From contig NZ_PIQA01000006.1 in the NCBI RefSeq assembly GCF_003987095.1, positions 62,001-126,000 of the forward strand: 64,000 nucleotides of DNA, read 5' to 3'. This stretch comes from Idiomarina piscisalsi (lineage in GTDB: Bacteria; Pseudomonadota; Gammaproteobacteria; Enterobacterales; Alteromonadaceae). Positions 39,425 through 48,532 of the stretch are shown piece by piece (position 1 is the first letter of the stretch; every line of letters starts with the position of its first letter). A model generated the notes under the pieces. It saw only the letters and a program-made list of their open reading frames with translations, made no database searches and was not told where the DNA came from. The translations under genes and the position numbers were made by a program.

Positions 39425-40177
39425 ATGCTGCTAGTGATATTAGGTGCTGTGATTATTGGTTTGAGTTTAGGCCTATTTGGCTCCGGGGGCTCAATACTAA
39501 CTGTTCCTGTGCTGATGTACTTAGTGGGTATGCCCGCGGGTGAATCAATTGCCTCGTCATTATTAATTGTTGCCGGCATCAGTTTGTTTGGCTCAATTTC
39601 CTACATAAGACGGAAAAACGTAAGCTGGCGCCACTTCTGGGTATTTGGTATTCCCGGGATGATAGGTACATACGGTGGTGCGTGGATAGGCACATTAGTT
39701 GATAGCCGCTGGCAGTTACTTGTCTTTTCTCTATTAATGATAGTTGCAGCATTACTTATGTGGCGCAGTAAGCCTAAGCCTCCTGGCCATGTTACTGAAA
39801 TGAACTATGCCAAAGTAACGCTTGAGGGCTTAGTGGTGGGTGTGATAACCGGTTTTGTTGGGGTCGGCGGAGGCTTTCTAATTGTACCCGCACTGGTTCT
39901 TTTAGCCGGACTATCAATGCCTGTGGCAATTGGTACAAGTTTGTTAATTATCGTCATTAAGTCTATTGCCGGCTTCTTTAAATATTATGCAGTCATGTCA
40001 GCTAACGACGTCGAGTTTAACTGGTTTATTATTTCTATAATGATAGCCGGCGGAATTCTCGGGAGTATTTTGGGCTCTAAAATCGGCCGTAGCTTACCCA
40101 AAGAAAAGCTCCAGAAAGGATTTGCTGTGTTTCTTGTGCTAATGGGCATTTTTGTGATTACCAAGTCGGTGATTTAA
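39425..40177 (+). CDS. Sulfite exporter TauE/SafE family permease
   Basis: Inner-membrane protein of 250 residues with about eight hydrophobic segments. Duplicated family motifs GLFGSGGSILTVPVLMYLVG (N-terminal) and GFVGVGGGFLIVPALVLLAG (mid-protein) are clear. TauE/SafE members export sulfite, sulfoacetate or other organic anions. Its place after the sulfide oxidation genes, with a shared promoter decamer, favours export of sulfite or a related sulfur anion made by the persulfide dioxygenases. Confidence 0.88.
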   Translation: MLLVILGAVIIGLSLGLFGSGGSILTVPVLMYLVGMPAGESIASSLLIVAGISLFGSISYIRRKNVSWRHFWVFGIPGMIGTYGGAWIGTLVDSRWQLLVFSLLMIVAALLMWRSKPKPPGHVTEMNYAKVTLEGLVVGVITGFVGVGGGFLIVPALVLLAGLSMPVAIGTSLLIIVIKSIAGFFKYYAVMSANDVEFNWFIISIMIAGGILGSILGSKIGRSLPKEKLQKGFAVFLVLMGIFVITKSVI

Positions 40178-40268
40178 AAAGAAAACTGAGATATTTTCGT
40201 TGCTCAAAAGTTTACGAGTCGTTAACCTTTAACCTTTAGTTTTGTCTAAAGCGAATAGGGGATTGTCA

Positions 40269-42155
40269 GTGGCTTTTGATTACGGCTCCATAGATCTAGG
40301 GCTTAAAAACCCATTTAAAACAGAGGGACTTGTCACCACCTTGCGTGGCGGTATACAGCTAGTCGCGGCTGTCTTTTTGCTGGTATCGGCGGCCGGCTCA
40401 GTCAAAGAAGACGCGCTTACCGGTTGGGTTCTGGCTATATTCGGTGTACTGCTGCTGATTGCTGGTATAAAAGTCATCAGTGGCGGCATTATGGCCATGC
40501 TTCGTTACTTTGTGGGGCGTAACCACCCAACGTCTCTGGCTCGAAACTTTAGTAAGTCGGAGCGCAGTACCTCACAAGAAGAAATGCCTTATGTTGGCTA
40601 TACCGATAGGGGCTTGGAAGAAATGCTTATGGGTCGTAAAAATGCGACCTTTGTAGAGCCTAAAGGACTGCTGGCGCGCATTGCCCATACGGTTTTTCCT
40701 AAGCTGCTATTTATGCCATACCCCGTGCGTAATATGGCGCAGCGTTTGCTTGGTGCCTGGGTTCGTACTATTACCGCCATGATAGCGTTCGGTTTTGCTG
40801 CGTTTGTGTCTTTGGCTGGTTTCGCCGGAGAGGCTGGGGAACTCGCCTTTCCGGTTTATACCGTATTGCTGACGCTTTATTTAATTCAAGTATGGCGCAA
40901 AGCGGGAACATCAATTTCACGAAATGCAGAGCAGTCCATTGACTCAATGGGGGCTGGAGCTTTGGCAAAAACGGTTGTTTTCTCACTGCTACTGCCGGTT
41001 ATTGTGGGGCTAGTATTTTCCTGGTGGATGTCTTCTGAAAGCGTGACAGCCTCAGAAGTGGAAGTTTGGTTTTCTGCGTTGCCTTCGTTTCATGCGGGGC
41101 TTTATCTAACAGGCATCGCATTGGGTGCATTAATATCTACTGCTATTTCAGTTTTGCTACTTAAAAAGCGCCTTGCAAAAGCCAACCCGGTATCAGAAGT
41201 ATCAGAGCTTCGTGAAAACTGGCAGGAGTCAGTGCATCCGAAGGAAATATTTATCAACCTCGACAACCTGGTCATGGCGAATCGCCGTTACAAAGAAGTG
41301 CCGAATCGTGTCTATCGTGAACTGAACCCTAGCTTGCAAGAGCAAGTAGATGGTAAGGGCGCATTTAATGGTGAGATGATCCAGGAAATACAGCCAAAAG
41401 TGAAAGGTATGGAGCTGGGTGGATCGTTTGGTCAGTTCCGTTTTATAAGTCTGCTGCTGGGCAATTTGCTGTTTGTTGGCGGTATTATCGCAACCTTTCT
41501 CTTGGCTTATGAAGTGACAGAAGTTGCTGCCTTCTTGCGAGGCATTGACTACCAAGTGAACACATCTGCTGAGCTTTTAGCATTTGCGACTGTCGCGGTT
41601 GGCGCCATTCATGTCTTTTTAATTGGTTATTTGTTGAAGGCGTTTGCCCACTTGCTGGCGAATGTAGCACATTTATTCTTCGCCGAGATCCAGTTTGAGT
41701 CGTTACTTATTTATTTTAAATGTGAAGGTACATTCACCGAGTCTAAAATATCAACCGGAACCGGTATTCACGACAGCACACGCTCTGAAAATACGTTGGT
41801 TAGAAGCAGTATTACCCCTTGGGTTATTGTTTCCCGGTTAGTGACGACGACTTTTGCTGCTACCGGTATGAGAAATCTGGAGCACCCGCGGCATATTCTG
41901 GAAATGCACAGAGCCGATGCGGAGCTCGAGAGTATACGAAACGATGTGATAGACTTTTTGAAAGACAGAGAGTCAATAGCGTCGCTGACCAGCAAGCGTG
42001 ATTTGGGTAATGCCTCGCAAATTCATCAGCTTAATGAGCAGACTCGTGCGATTCCGGGCTCTCAAGAACGTTTAGATGAGAAGCAGCAAACGTCTGATGA
42101 GGAAGCCGCCGGTTACCTCCGACAGGAAGAAGACTTAAATAACGACAAGCCGTAA
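40269..42155 (+). CDS. Uncharacterised polytopic membrane protein
   Basis: Unrecognised protein of 628 residues. About eight membrane segments are visible: two near residues 25-75, four between about 165 and 305, and two between about 390 and 465. Between them are soluble loops, the largest near 80-160 and 310-390, and a charged, glutamine-rich C-terminal tail of about 150 residues with coiled-coil character. I chose GTG 40269 because AGGGGA lies seven bases upstream; an in-frame TTG 40242 would lack this. The chaC gene starts 10 bases later, suggesting co-transcription. I do not assign a function. Confidence 0.75.
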   Translation: MAFDYGSIDLGLKNPFKTEGLVTTLRGGIQLVAAVFLLVSAAGSVKEDALTGWVLAIFGVLLLIAGIKVISGGIMAMLRYFVGRNHPTSLARNFSKSERSTSQEEMPYVGYTDRGLEEMLMGRKNATFVEPKGLLARIAHTVFPKLLFMPYPVRNMAQRLLGAWVRTITAMIAFGFAAFVSLAGFAGEAGELAFPVYTVLLTLYLIQVWRKAGTSISRNAEQSIDSMGAGALAKTVVFSLLLPVIVGLVFSWWMSSESVTASEVEVWFSALPSFHAGLYLTGIALGALISTAISVLLLKKRLAKANPVSEVSELRENWQESVHPKEIFINLDNLVMANRRYKEVPNRVYRELNPSLQEQVDGKGAFNGEMIQEIQPKVKGMELGGSFGQFRFISLLLGNLLFVGGIIATFLLAYEVTEVAAFLRGIDYQVNTSAELLAFATVAVGAIHVFLIGYLLKAFAHLLANVAHLFFAEIQFESLLIYFKCEGTFTESKISTGTGIHDSTRSENTLVRSSITPWVIVSRLVTTTFAATGMRNLEHPRHILEMHRADAELESIRNDVIDFLKDRESIASLTSKRDLGNASQIHQLNEQTRAIPGSQERLDEKQQTSDEEAAGYLRQEEDLNNDKP

Positions 42156-42165
42156 CGGGAGAAGT

Positions 42166-42744
42166 ATGTCGCAAAACACCATAGCCGAAAACAAGAAACG
42201 TCACGACTTAAGTGGTCATAGCGAGGTTTGGCTGTTCGGCTATGGGTCGTTGATTTACAAGGTCGACTTTCCTTACTTAGAGCGCGCACCGGCTTACATT
42301 GAAGGTTGGTCGCGACGTTTTTGGCAGGGGTCACACGACCACCGTGGTACACCGGATGCGCCAGGTCGTGTTTTGACACTAATAGAAACGCCAGGAGAAA
42401 AATGTACGGGTATGGCCTACAAAGTCACGCCCGACGTGTTCGAGCATTTGGATCATCGTGAGAAAAACGGTTATTTACGCTTTACCACACCTATGACGTT
42501 TCGAGACGGCAGCCAGCATGAAGGGCTCGTCTATATTGCAACTAAGGACAACGAGGCCTTCTTAGGGCCAGCTAGCAGTAAAGAGTTGGCCGAGCATATC
42601 GGGCAAGCGTCAGGTCCCAGCGGACCCAATAGCGAGTATTTAGTGAAGTTGCAACTGGCTTTGGAACAGCTAGGCGTTCATGACCCCCACGTAGCCGATA
42701 TTTATCAAAAACTTTGCCATCAAAAGCCGCAGGATATTATTTAA
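42166..42744 (+). CDS. chaC: ChaC-like glutathione-specific gamma-glutamylcyclotransferase
   Basis: Degrades glutathione to 5-oxoproline and Cys-Gly. The 192-residue protein has the substrate-binding loop VWLFGYGSLIYKVDFPYLE, the WSRRFWQGSHDHRGTPDAPGRV segment and the catalytic glutamate in LDHREKNGY. All are diagnostic of the ChaC family. Its last eight bases overlap the end of the GGDEF/EAL gene on the other strand. The start codon directly follows the unknown membrane-protein gene. Confidence 0.92.
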   Translation: MSQNTIAENKKRHDLSGHSEVWLFGYGSLIYKVDFPYLERAPAYIEGWSRRFWQGSHDHRGTPDAPGRVLTLIETPGEKCTGMAYKVTPDVFEHLDHREKNGYLRFTTPMTFRDGSQHEGLVYIATKDNEAFLGPASSKELAEHIGQASGPSGPNSEYLVKLQLALEQLGVHDPHVADIYQKLCHQKPQDII

Positions 42745-44413
42745 TTCGCTCCCACGGAAGAGCTTCTTTGAGAACTGGGGGGGTCAAAACAGAGCCTTGC
42801 AGTTCTTCACAACCAATATGTTTGAGTAGCAATAGTTTTTCTTTACTGTTGACGCCCGTCGCAATGGTTCGAAGACCTTTAGCATGAGCTATCTTGACAA
42901 TTGAGGCGAGCTGACGTTTGGCATCGCTGTTCGATGCGGCTGAGTGTATCAATTCGTCAGAAAGTTTTATGGCATCCACCGGTAGTTTAAAAAGTGATTG
43001 AATGGTGGAAAACCCTTCGCCAAAATGGTCCGCGATAATATTACAGCCAATATTATGCAGCTTTTCTAAATAAGTTCGTGTTTTAGGGGTAAGGTTCATC
43101 AATGCTGAATCCAGAACTTCTATACAAATACGAGTGGGCGGGTAATCCGTTGTTTGTATTTTATTCGCCAGTGCGTATAAAACATTGGGCTCCACGTCTT
43201 CGCCCAGAGAAATATCGATAGAGACCTTAGGTTGCCGTTGCTCCTGAGTCAATTGACTTAAGTCCGCAAAACACGACTCAATCATCCACATTAAATAATC
43301 TTTCGTTAGCTGGTTTTCTTTAATCATTGAGGCAAACTCGCTAAAAATAATGTCGCCTCTGGTTGGATGGAGCCATCGACTCGATACCTCTAACGTCTCA
43401 AAATGCCCGGTGACGGTGCTTAATCGTGGCTGATAAAGTAACGATATTTCATTATTGATCAGGGCGTCTTTAAACTGCTTTGAAAAACTTGACTGTTGTT
43501 GAGCTGGTTCGCTTTCATCAAAAAATGACAGGATATCGCCGGTGTCTTTTACCCGATAGGCGCGGTCGCGTGAACGCTTGAGTACCTCTTGAGAACTTTC
43601 TGTTAATTGTCGCTTATTCACCCGCAGAATACTGGCGCTGGGATCGAGTTGGTAGGACGTACCATCTTCCGCCTGAACTTCTTTTTGCAGATACTCTTTC
43701 AGGTTATCCTGAACGTTGTGGTTTTCTTTTTCTGCAGCATGCTGCACGCCGATAAGTTCATTGTCGGAAGCTTGTCCAAAGTGAACCTGATTACCTAACA
43801 ATTCACTCAATTGCTTGGCCATCAACTTGACCAGCCTGTGAGCTTTCTCGGTGCCTATTTTTTGTTGAATGTCGTCGAAGTTTTTTAGGCGAATGTCAAT
43901 AATATCAAACAGGGATTCATCACTTAAACGGGGGTTTTTAGACAAGCTTTTAAAATATCCTAGCAATGCTTTGATATTCGGCAGTCCCGTTTCTTGATGG
44001 CGGAACTTAGCGTGTTGTTCTCGGCGGAGAGTGGTTTTTAATGTGCTTGAGACCAAACCGGTGATAACCGGAACAAAGGTGCAACTCATCAGCAAAAAGA
44101 CCCACCCAGTTGACACTAAGTTATCGCTGATGAATGGAGAGGAAAGGGCAAAAGGCCCCATGACTATCGCGGTGATGATTCCAAATAAGAGGCCCGCTCT
44201 AAAACCGAATAGTAGACCGACAATAGCCAGAGGAATATAAATGAGTGAACTATAAATACTGGGTAATCCACCAGAGCTGATAACTAACCTTACTATCGCA
44301 GCGCTAAGAACCAGTAAAACGAAGCTAGCGATGAATACGCTCTCCGCCTGCATTCGTAATGCCCTAATCAGTGCCAATTGAAAAAATCGGCTTATTTTTG
44401 AGAAGGTTACCAT
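42737..44413 (-). CDS. Membrane GGDEF/EAL protein, both domains degenerate
   Basis: Protein of 558 residues. Three or four N-terminal membrane segments cover about residues 25-125. A GGDEF-like domain follows (about 140-300) whose signature site is SDNEL. The C-terminal EAL-like domain (about 310-555) has EVSSR at the EAL position and DIS where NxS is expected. It has ADHFGEG for DDFGTG and ELQGS for the final EGxQGY. The metal-binding set is therefore incomplete, and neither c-di-GMP synthesis nor hydrolysis is expected. It may act as a receptor or scaffold, like known inactive GGDEF-EAL proteins. Confidence 0.85.
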   Translation of the reverse strand: MVTFSKISRFFQLALIRALRMQAESVFIASFVLLVLSAAIVRLVISSGGLPSIYSSLIYIPLAIVGLLFGFRAGLLFGIITAIVMGPFALSSPFISDNLVSTGWVFLLMSCTFVPVITGLVSSTLKTTLRREQHAKFRHQETGLPNIKALLGYFKSLSKNPRLSDESLFDIIDIRLKNFDDIQQKIGTEKAHRLVKLMAKQLSELLGNQVHFGQASDNELIGVQHAAEKENHNVQDNLKEYLQKEVQAEDGTSYQLDPSASILRVNKRQLTESSQEVLKRSRDRAYRVKDTGDILSFFDESEPAQQQSSFSKQFKDALINNEISLLYQPRLSTVTGHFETLEVSSRWLHPTRGDIIFSEFASMIKENQLTKDYLMWMIESCFADLSQLTQEQRQPKVSIDISLGEDVEPNVLYALANKIQTTDYPPTRICIEVLDSALMNLTPKTRTYLEKLHNIGCNIIADHFGEGFSTIQSLFKLPVDAIKLSDELIHSAASNSDAKRQLASIVKIAHAKGLRTIATGVNSKEKLLLLKHIGCEELQGSVLTPPVLKEALPWERIK

Positions 44414-44522
44414 TATTCCTACTTATAATATCGTGTTATGTTGATAGGTTATTACCTCGCTTTAGAGTGTGTTTAATGTTATCTACTGTCAAGTAGAGCT
44501 ATTTTTCCCTATGGAGGGTACC

Positions 44523-45596
44523 GTGAGAGAGTCACTGGAAAGGCGCTCATTTGTGCTAGCGCTGGGATTGGTAAGTGTTACGTTCGCGCTAGTGTTGCAG
44601 CCGTTTTGGGGCGCCATTTTTTGGGCCTGCGCGGTCGCTGTTATCTTTTTCCCGTTACATGAAAAGCTCAAAAGTGTGTTTGGCGACAAGCCGAACCGAG
44701 CGGCTTTAAGTACCTTGATGGTGGCCTTGTTCATTGTTGTGTTACCGGTGTTAGGCATTGCTTATTCGTTTGTTCAGGAAGGGCTAAGCTTTTATCAAAA
44801 GCTTGACTCAGGCAAGGTCAACCCGGGTGAGTTTTTCGAAGAAATTAGAACCGCATTTCCTTTTATTAATGACTTACTGGCTCAGTTTGATATTACGCCA
44901 GCCGACGTTAGAGAGCGCCTGTCATCATTTGCTGTGACGGCAAGCCGAATGTTGGCGGAGCAAGCACTTAGCATTGGGCAAAACACCTTCGCTTTTATTA
45001 TGAGCGTCGCACTAATGCTGTATTTGACCTTCTTTTTGCTTCGCGACGGTAAGCAGTTGCTACATGTCTTGATGAAGGCGTTACCACTGGGTGACGAGCG
45101 TGAGCGCAAGCTATTTCAAAAGTTCGCGGAGGTCACTCGAGCCACCGTAAAAGGCAATATTGTTGTCGCTATGGTTCAGGGCGCATTAGGTGGGCTGATA
45201 TTCTGGCTGCTTGGTATTCCCGGTCCTATTTTATGGGGCGTAGTGATGGCGTTCTTGTCATTAATACCGGCGGTAGGCGCGAGTTTGGTTTGGTTGCCGG
45301 TGTCGGTTTACTTGTTTGCAACCGGAAGCTGGATTGCGGGCGCTATTTTGGTGGCGTACGGTGCAATTGTTATTGGGTTGGCCGACAATGTACTGCGTCC
45401 TCTTTTAGTGGGCCGTGACACCAAACTGCCGGATTATTTAGTGCTGTTCTCAACGCTGGGCGGTATTGCATTATTTGGTATTACCGGCTTCGTTTTAGGG
45501 CCTCTCATTGCCGCTTTATTCCTGGTGTTTTGGCAGCTGTTTATGTCCGAGTTTAATACCACCGATGTCTATGAAGACGATAAACCGCAGCGTTAA
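44523..45596 (+). CDS. AI-2E family transporter (UPF0118)
   Basis: Inner-membrane protein of 357 residues with seven or eight hydrophobic segments. Family features include LQPFWGAIFWACAVAVIFFPLHEKL, the FGITGFVLGPLIAALFLVFW region at the C-terminus and an IPAVGASLVWLPVSVYLF segment. Members include TqsA-like exporters and sodium/proton antiporters, so the substrate is not determined. I chose GTG 44523 because GGAGGG lies just before it; ATG 44511 overlaps that site. The stop lies in the loop of a hairpin shared with the convergent cfa gene. Confidence 0.85.
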   Translation: MRESLERRSFVLALGLVSVTFALVLQPFWGAIFWACAVAVIFFPLHEKLKSVFGDKPNRAALSTLMVALFIVVLPVLGIAYSFVQEGLSFYQKLDSGKVNPGEFFEEIRTAFPFINDLLAQFDITPADVRERLSSFAVTASRMLAEQALSIGQNTFAFIMSVALMLYLTFFLLRDGKQLLHVLMKALPLGDERERKLFQKFAEVTRATVKGNIVVAMVQGALGGLIFWLLGIPGPILWGVVMAFLSLIPAVGASLVWLPVSVYLFATGSWIAGAILVAYGAIVIGLADNVLRPLLVGRDTKLPDYLVLFSTLGGIALFGITGFVLGPLIAALFLVFWQLFMSEFNTTDVYEDDKPQR

Positions 45597-45605
45597 AGCT
45601 GCGGT
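45584..45605. terminator. Hairpin holding both stop codons of convergent AI-2E and cfa genes
   Basis: ACCGCAGC (45584-45591), loop GTTAAA, GCTGCGGT (45598-45605). The loop contains the TAA of the plus gene (45594-45596) and, on the other strand, the TAA of cfa (45593-45595). The minus-strand transcript continues TTTATCG, so termination is more plausible on that strand. Confidence 0.55.
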
Positions 45606-46708
45606 CTTAAATAACCGTCGAGCTGACCTTTAGGCGACAATACCCACTGCCAAAGCTGAATGTCGCGGGCGCGAAAAGCGCCTGCACAGGAAAGCAGATA
45701 GTACTTCCACATACGATAAAACTCGTCGTCAAACTGTGCTTTCAGTTGAGGCCAGGCGGCATCGAAGTTCTCAAACCAGGCCATAAGGGTTTTGTCGTAA
45801 TAAGCACCAAAATTATGAAAATCTTCGCAGACAAACTTCTGCTCCAACGCCTGCCCAATTTGAGAAATAGAAGGAATTTCTCCGTTAGGGAATATGTACT
45901 TGCTAATCCATGGGTCGGCGGCGGTATCGCTGACATTTTTACCAATGGTATGTAGTAGGAAAAGGCCGTCCGGTTTGGTGCAGCGTAATGCGACATCCAT
46001 ATAGTCGTCGTAGTTTTTCTGGCCAACGTGTTCAAACATACCCAGGCTAATCACCCGGTCAAATTGCTCGTTTAAGTCACGATAGTCCTGTAAACGGAAC
46101 TCGACAGGTAGCCCCTCACAGCGTTTCTCGCCCAGTGCCACCTGCTCTTTAGAAATGGTGACGCCCACACATTTCACGCCATAGTTTTCAGCAGCGTATT
46201 TCATGAAGCTACCCCAGCCGCAACCAATATCCAGCACCGTCATGCCCGGTTTCAGTCCCAGCTTTTGGCAGCATAGCTCTAGTTTGTCACGTTGTGCGTC
46301 GTCTACGTTATCCGCTTTTTCCCAATACCCGCAGGTATAGACCATGTTGTCATCAAGCATGGCTTGATACAGGTCGTTACCCATGTCGTAGTGGTGTTGT
46401 CCGACTTTCCAGGCACGCGACTTGTCCTGTAAGTTAAATAAGCGGCTTTTCAGAGAGTGAAAAATGAGCCGGGCAGGGTTTACTTCGTCCTGAATACCGG
46501 AGCGCAGCAGCTTAAAAAAGAACTGATCCAGTGACTCGGCGTCCCACAGCCGAGCCATATAAGACTCACCAAGTCCCAGGTTGCCACGCGAAAGAGCCTC
46601 ATCAAAAACAGACTCGTCATGAACTTGCATATCCCAGGCGCGGTTTCCGTTAATGCGAATATCGGCCTTGGCTAATAATTCCTCAACATATGCCTTAGAG
46701 GTTGCCAT
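45593..46708 (-). CDS. cfa: Cyclopropane-fatty-acyl-phospholipid synthase
   Basis: Methylates double bonds of membrane phospholipid acyl chains using S-adenosylmethionine; 371 residues against 382 in E. coli. The N-terminal part is lipid-binding. The SAM motif VLDIGCGWGSFMKYAAENYG lies near residue 165. YDMGNDLYQAMLDDNMVYTCGYW, SLGMFEHVGQKNYDDYMD and IFPNGEIPSISQIG are family signatures. It overlaps the AI-2E transporter gene by four bases at the 3' end and lies 71 bases downstream of amtB on the same strand. Confidence 0.95.
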   Translation of the reverse strand: MATSKAYVEELLAKADIRINGNRAWDMQVHDESVFDEALSRGNLGLGESYMARLWDAESLDQFFFKLLRSGIQDEVNPARLIFHSLKSRLFNLQDKSRAWKVGQHHYDMGNDLYQAMLDDNMVYTCGYWEKADNVDDAQRDKLELCCQKLGLKPGMTVLDIGCGWGSFMKYAAENYGVKCVGVTISKEQVALGEKRCEGLPVEFRLQDYRDLNEQFDRVISLGMFEHVGQKNYDDYMDVALRCTKPDGLFLLHTIGKNVSDTAADPWISKYIFPNGEIPSISQIGQALEQKFVCEDFHNFGAYYDKTLMAWFENFDAAWPQLKAQFDDEFYRMWKYYLLSCAGAFRARDIQLWQWVLSPKGQLDGYLRPQL

Positions 46709-46767
46709 AACATTTGGTCCATTCTTTCCAGAAATGTCGCATTAACTTAACAGGAAGCTATAACCCT

Positions 46768-46787
46768 GACAATGAGTAGTCACTGTC
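46768..46787 (-). terminator. Hairpin at the amtB stop codon
   Basis: On the minus strand GACAGTGA (46787-46780) pairs with TCATTGTC (46775-46768), with one wobble and loop CTAC. It includes the amtB TGA. No T tract follows. Confidence 0.3.
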
Positions 46788-47967
46788 CTTCCGGAGAGCG
46801 AATAAATTCAGGGTAAGCCTCCACGCCGCAATCCACTTTATCTAAGCCCGCATACTCTTGTTCTTTGGTGACCCTTATTCCGATTGTGAATTTTAGTAAC
46901 CCCCAAAGGACAAAGCTCGTTAAAAAGCCCCAGACCAGAATGACGGATGCTCCTATCAACTGGTTAAGCAGAGTTGCCCCCGAGTCACTGATTGGAACGA
47001 CCAGGGTACCGAATATTCCCACCACCCCGTGAACTGAAATAGCCCCAACAGGGTCATCGATATGCAGTTTGTCCAGAAAAATAATGGATAGCACAACCAG
47101 TATTCCTGCCGTAAAGCCAACAATGGCCGCCAGCCAACTTGGTGGAGTAACGGGTTGTGCTGTTATAGCAACTAAGCCTGCGAGGGCGCCATTTAGAATC
47201 ATCGTGAGGTCAGCCTTTTTAAAAAAGACTTTGGTAAACAAATAGGCCGCGACCGTTCCTCCCGCTGCTGATATGTTGGTATTCACAAAGGCGGAAGCAA
47301 TAGCATTGGCATCCGCGGTAGAGCTTAATGCAAGCTGAGAGCCGCCATTAAAGCCGAACCATCCGAACCATAAAACCAGAGTTCCCAAAGTGGCCAGTGG
47401 CATATTAGCGCCTGGAATGGCCATTACGGCACCTGATTTAGAATATTTGCCCAAGCGTGGACCAAGTAATAGAACAGCGGCAAAAGCGGCGGATGCTCCG
47501 GTTAGGTGAACAATACTTGAACCGGCAAAATCAACGAAGCCAAGTTCTGACAGGAAACCGCCACCCCAGCTCCATGCGCCCTGGATTGGGTAAATAAAGG
47601 CGCTTAATGCAACACAAAAAAGTAAAAAACTATTGAGTTTCATGCGCTCTGCAACAACGCCCGAAACAATAGACATTGCGGTGGCAACAAACACCATTTG
47701 GAAAAAGAAGCCGGCGTCAGCTGCGTGGGCTGTTGGCGCGGCATCTGGGTACATGATGGCATAACCAATAAACAAATAGCTGAGGCAGGCTAAAGCATAG
47801 AGGGTGATATTCTTAGTCAGTATCTCTGTCGTGTTTTTAGCTCTGACCAAACCGGCTTCAAGCATAGAGAAGCCCGCCGCCATCCACATAACAAAGGCGC
47901 CGGAGATTAATAAAAAGAAAGTGTCTAAAACATAAGGCAGTTGCGCTAAGTGCTGTTGAGATTCCAT
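46780..47967 (-). CDS. amtB: Ammonium transporter
   Basis: Trimeric ammonium channel of the Amt/MEP/Rh family, 395 residues with about 11 membrane segments. The twin pore histidines appear in SSIVHLTGASAA and ISVHGVVGIFGTL, with the GFNGGSQLA segment between. I chose the ATG at 47967 because GAGGAAG lies a few bases upstream and the N-terminus (ESQQHLAQLPYVLDTFFLL) fits; longer frames overlap glnK. It follows the PII gene after 11 bases, the classic glnK-amtB operon, in which GlnK blocks the channel when nitrogen is plentiful. Confidence 0.95.
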   Translation of the reverse strand: MESQQHLAQLPYVLDTFFLLISGAFVMWMAAGFSMLEAGLVRAKNTTEILTKNITLYALACLSYLFIGYAIMYPDAAPTAHAADAGFFFQMVFVATAMSIVSGVVAERMKLNSFLLFCVALSAFIYPIQGAWSWGGGFLSELGFVDFAGSSIVHLTGASAAFAAVLLLGPRLGKYSKSGAVMAIPGANMPLATLGTLVLWFGWFGFNGGSQLALSSTADANAIASAFVNTNISAAGGTVAAYLFTKVFFKKADLTMILNGALAGLVAITAQPVTPPSWLAAIVGFTAGILVVLSIIFLDKLHIDDPVGAISVHGVVGIFGTLVVPISDSGATLLNQLIGASVILVWGFLTSFVLWGLLKFTIGIRVTKEQEYAGLDKVDCGVEAYPEFIRSPEGQ

Positions 47968-47978
47968 GAGTGCTTCCT

Positions 47979-48341
<363 letters not shown>

Positions 48342-48353
48342 TTAACTTTGCCT

Positions 48354-48369
48354 TTCACGAACCATGCCA
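48354..48369 (-). promoter_or_regulatory. Sigma54-like promoter of glnK-amtB
   Basis: On the minus strand TGGCATGGTTCGTGAA matches the sigma54 consensus TGGCACGGNNNTTGCW at TGGCA, GG and TG. The -12 element is GA rather than GC. It is 37 bases upstream of the glnK ATG, giving a short leader. It is imperfect, so support comes mainly from position and the NtrC-like dyad upstream. Confidence 0.45.
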
Positions 48370-48432
48370 AAAAAACAACGTGTTGATTTTTAAGGTTAAA
48401 TTTATTTTTAAGAGCTTATTAAAGCGGAAACC

Positions 48433-48456
48433 TGCACTAAGCGGGTGCATTGCACC
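48433..48456. promoter_or_regulatory. NtrC-binding site candidates for glnK-amtB
   Basis: TGCACTAAGCGGGTGCA (48433-48449) has the 17-base NtrC layout with perfect outer arms TGCAC and GGTGCA. It overlaps a second dyad GGTGCATTGCACC (48444-48456). They lie 64-102 bases upstream of the sigma54-like element, a usual enhancer distance. They are also near the divergent cysteine synthase-like gene. Confidence 0.65.
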
Positions 48457-48532
48457 AAAAAGTTCTATTGATGCGGTGTGCTCAGAAGAGATACTATTTA
48501 CCAACACTATTGAATGATTAAAGGGTTTAGCC

